A stretch of DNA of 64,000 bases, from NCBI GenBank assembly GCA_013400975.1, contig WBMZ01010827.1, positions 1-64,000 on the forward strand, given 5' to 3'. A program made the position numbers and the translations under genes. A model generated the notes under the pieces. That model saw only the letters and a program-made list of their open reading frames with translations. It was not told the origin of the DNA and did no database searches. Positions 60,701 through 64,000 of the stretch are shown one piece after another; positions within the stretch are counted from its first letter, which is position 1, and each line of letters begins with the position of its first letter. This stretch comes from Atrichornis clamosus (Eukaryota > Chordata > Aves > Passeriformes > Menuridae).

Positions 60701-63700
60701 CCCCTTATATAACCAACTAGAAGCACTAAATGGGAGCAATGATGTAATTACTAGGTCTTGCACAAGGCACATTCAGGAAAAGGAGTGACATAGTTTGTTT
60801 AAGGTATGTGTGGAAGTGATACAGAAGAAAGGCACAGGTCTCCCACCCTAGCTGGTGTTATAAGAACATGGTGAGTATCCAGATTTCTTTTTTATGCTTC
60901 TTTTGTCTCTTAAAAAGCCAACTTTAGAGGTGCATGCACATCTTCTTTCTAAGGTACCTGCATTAACAGACACAGTAATGGAAATCTTAAAGTTTGTATT
61001 TGAGTCCAGTGAGAAAATTGCAGTCTGTTGGCTCTCTGCTCTACAACTCTCTTTGGTGAATATAAGCAACAAAACCACTTTCTTAAAGCTGGAAAGATAA
61101 ATCAGAAACATAAACTAGAAATCTGGCTGACAAATTCTGGTTATTCTACTTGAGCCTCAAAATTACACCCTCAGGATACTTGGATTGTAACTTCACATTG
61201 AAAAGGAAGTATTCTTATTGGTTAATTGGTATTTTAAAACATCATATTGTCACTGCAAAATGAAAATCACTGATGACTATCACAAAAATTTGGTACTAGT
61301 AGAGCTAGAAAAGTATCCTTTCTAGGTGTTAAGCCTTGGGACATAGTGTTTATGCAGTCTAACAGCAGTCCTTGTCTCAGCATAACATATATTAAAAATC
61401 TAGAACTCACTTCAAGGATTATTTTTAGTTTTTTGTTTCCTTTCTCTCCATACTTTTACCTTTGAAATTATCTCTGAAACAATAGTGTTGCATGCATATT
61501 TGTGCCTGATATTCCCGGTATACTCAAGAATGTTTGAAAGGATTAAAAAAGACACTTGTCCTTCTGGGTTGAAAGTTTTAACTTTACTTGCATTGACATT
61601 GCAGGTGAAAGCCAAAAATTCAATAATAAACAAAATAAATTAACCTGTTGGTAGCAACCTACCGTTTTCAGTCTTATTCCCAATCACACCGAGGCAGAAA
61701 GTAGCCCTGACACTTCTATGACTGCTCCAGCCCATTGTAAACAGGAGGTGGCAGTTCTAGTCTTTGATCCAGTATGCTGCAGTGTTATAAAATGGCAGTA
61801 ACTAGCTCAGGAAGGCATTTCCACAATATGCAAGCTAAATAGCTTTTCCAAGGCTAGCTAGAGCTGCTTCCCGTTTAATCCCTTTTTGTAGAATGCTAAA
61901 AGGTGTCACACACACAGAAAAAAAAAAATACAGCCGCTTTCTGACAGCTCAGTATTGGTACTGTGATAGAGATTCTAGAGCTATCTGCACTGCATACAAG
62001 GCTTTTTCTTTTTCTTTTTCAAGTGTACAACCACATAAAAATTGTCTTTTTAGGGCTTTTGTAGAAAAATTCCTCCCTATTCATCTTGTGCTCTGTCTTG
62101 TGCGTTAGTTTCACAAATTTTTCTTATCACAGACAATACTTTTATTCTATAATACTGAAATTCTGCTTAAAACTAAATTAGTACACCCCTCCCCCAATAT
62201 ATGACACATGAAAGCTGACAGGAGTGGATCTAAAATTCAGTGCAGCCTATTCAACAGGTCATTACTTTTTAATTTCTGATACCTCTCTGAGATACCGTTG
62301 AATTTCTAAGAAGACATTGTTTTGTCATTCAAGTAACTTCAGGATGAAACCTCCCCTGTTGGCTCTAGTTATGGAAACAAGAGCCTAAACCCACATATTA
62401 AAAAACCCTATGACACTAAAGACCAAAAGCAAAATAGAGCCATTTGGAAGTCTTTCACCACAGAAAGAAAAGGAACAGAACAAGGGAGATAAAAGGGTAT
62501 GAAGGATGCAGTCTGGCATCTAAGAGAAATGATGCAAGCAAGCATTGTGTTTACTGCTTTTTAACCCAGCTCGAAGTCGGATCATGAAAAATATCAAGAG
62601 TCACAGAAGAAATATATTACACAGTCATATTGAGAATTTTATAGAAGGTCTGGAAACTAGGTGGAGGTAAGAACTACTGAAAGCATCTGACATTCAGAAG
62701 CATGCAGATTAGCACATATCTTGCAAGGTGCAAATCTGCAGGAAGTTTTTTAATGTAATTGCCAAACAACAGGCTTTCTTAGAAAGAGTCTTGGGATGCT
62801 TCATTTCGATCAAATAGTTTTTACCTTTCTGTTTTTCCATCTACATCATCTCTGTAAGTAACTTCTCTGAGTAGAAAAACTGCTTTGTACTGTGGTGTGT
62901 GAAACTAGGACATAATGTCATGACCACAGATAACAAAATATCCTACTATTCCCATCCTGTCTTCCAGTGGGATCTCCTGTAGTCAGAGATCCAGCAGTGA
63001 ACATTAATCTTCACAGGGTTATACAAGACATCACTAACTCAATTCCCTTGCACCTGCACAATGGAGTATGTCCAATTGTACAAAGATAAGACATGACTCT
63101 GATATTGTTAATCAGGCAGGCACATACTCTGACATGTTTCACAATAGAAAGAGAATCCAGATTATGTCTTGTAGCTATGTAAGACAATAAGAATGTTAAG
63201 AGCAGTACGGAACTAAAGAAGAAATCTGGTTATAATTTTAGTAATATTGTAGAGGCAGGAAAGTAGTACAATAGTACATATCATTCTGCCAGGATCTTTC
63301 TGGGAGATTTAGGAAGAATTTAAGGGATTTACACACAATGAAATTCAGTTTAATAACTGTGTATAAGCTGAGCAATGGTAGTAGTCCCCAAGAGTGCCTT
63401 ATGGCCAAAATCAGGTCTGGAACACTGCTTACCCTTCTTTACATTCCAACTTAGCTATGTTTAATGACATTTACTGAGCACTAGAGGAGCACAGATGAAA
63501 TGTTAGTGGTTCTTTTGATGTTTCATGGGAGTATTTCCTAAAAAAATATATTAAGGCAGGGTAAAATCAGCACTGCATATCCGCATTAAAGGGGATATCC
63601 ATCAACCCAAACTTCTCACATAGAAGATCTTCTGGTAAGAACTAAGAGGCTGTGCAAAGATTCATAGATGTTCTGAGTATAAAACAGAAAAAAAATGAGT

Positions 63701-64000
63701 ATGACTCATGTTCTTAAGCTTCTGTTCTAAGTGGAGGTACGTGCCTTCCTGTCTGCTACAAAGATCCATCTATTTAAGGTTTGAATTTTATTACATTAAG
63801 ACATTTTCATAGTCTCCTTTATCCATGAAAAATAAGATCAACCCCCAACTGCACCACTTGCAAGGAATAGTATTTACTTGTTCACATGGAGGAGATTTGG
63901 AGACAGAATTTGAATTTAGTTTCCCTGTGTATATGCAAACCCCAGATATCATGGAAGGATTTGAATGATGTTTTTTTCCAGTGACTCCACTGAAAATTGT
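57781..64000. other. AT-rich non-coding DNA, nothing recognised
   Basis: Over six kilobases contain only short random frames and no known repeat. A-rich spots lie near 58010-58025 and 61918-61928, and a slightly GC-richer patch at 58430-58500. No terminator, RNA gene or transposon is recognised. Confidence 0.55.

Noticed and set aside
1..64000. CRISPR arrays, operons, bacterial promoters or terminators
   Set aside because: No regularly spaced repeats or dense coding are present. The CR1 and avian LTR content shows vertebrate nuclear DNA.

Overview
The window looks like gene-poor, AT-rich nuclear DNA from a bird. I see no bacterial-style genes, no operons and no protein-coding gene I can name. 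The diagnostic content is avian repeats. There are six separate fragments, plus one nested insert, of a CR1-type LINE (Chicken Repeat 1 superfamily), with the FADD-box reverse-transcriptase remnants and the octamer tail that such elements carry. There are also several avian-type endogenous-retrovirus long terminal repeats (LTRs) without internal genes. The LTR families resemble ones I know from neoavian genomes, but the exact species and family names cannot be fixed by eye.

Layout. Positions 1-9.5 kb: unique AT-rich DNA with a T-rich tract, a GC-richer patch at 3.2-3.6 kb, an AAAGA polypurine tract and a compound trinucleotide microsatellite. 9.57-9.85 kb: CR1 fragment (minus). 16.91-17.84 kb: the longest CR1 3' portion (minus). 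25.46-26.93 kb: an old family-A LTR split by a cleanly inserted 607-bp family-B LTR. 28.2 kb: a perfect 27-bp tandem duplication. 33.88-35.05 kb: CR1 (plus) containing the only assembly gap. 37.66 and 38.84 kb: small CR1 remnants. 43.48-44.51 kb: a CR1 (minus) holding two nested insertions, a 94-bp CR1 tail and a 346-bp family-C LTR. 49.02-49.61 kb (minus) and 53.31-54.13 kb (plus): two more family-A LTRs, with a complete family-D solo LTR (minus) between them at 51.84-52.42 kb. 56.77 kb: CR1 tail. From 56.8 to 64 kb: unique DNA with an RFX X-box-like motif near 57.7 kb.

The open reading frames in the window are mostly short and random, as expected for AT-rich DNA, or lie inside repeats. A few stretches flanked by plausible splice signals could be exons, for example 31373-31594, 12642-12667, 48233-48413, 9148-9237 and 841-1016. 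None resembles a protein I recognise, so they are listed as low-confidence candidates. The best supported observations are the nested repeat structures and the evidence that the N-gap at 34.4 kb is probably an assembly artefact with no missing DNA. I did not find a new biological system.
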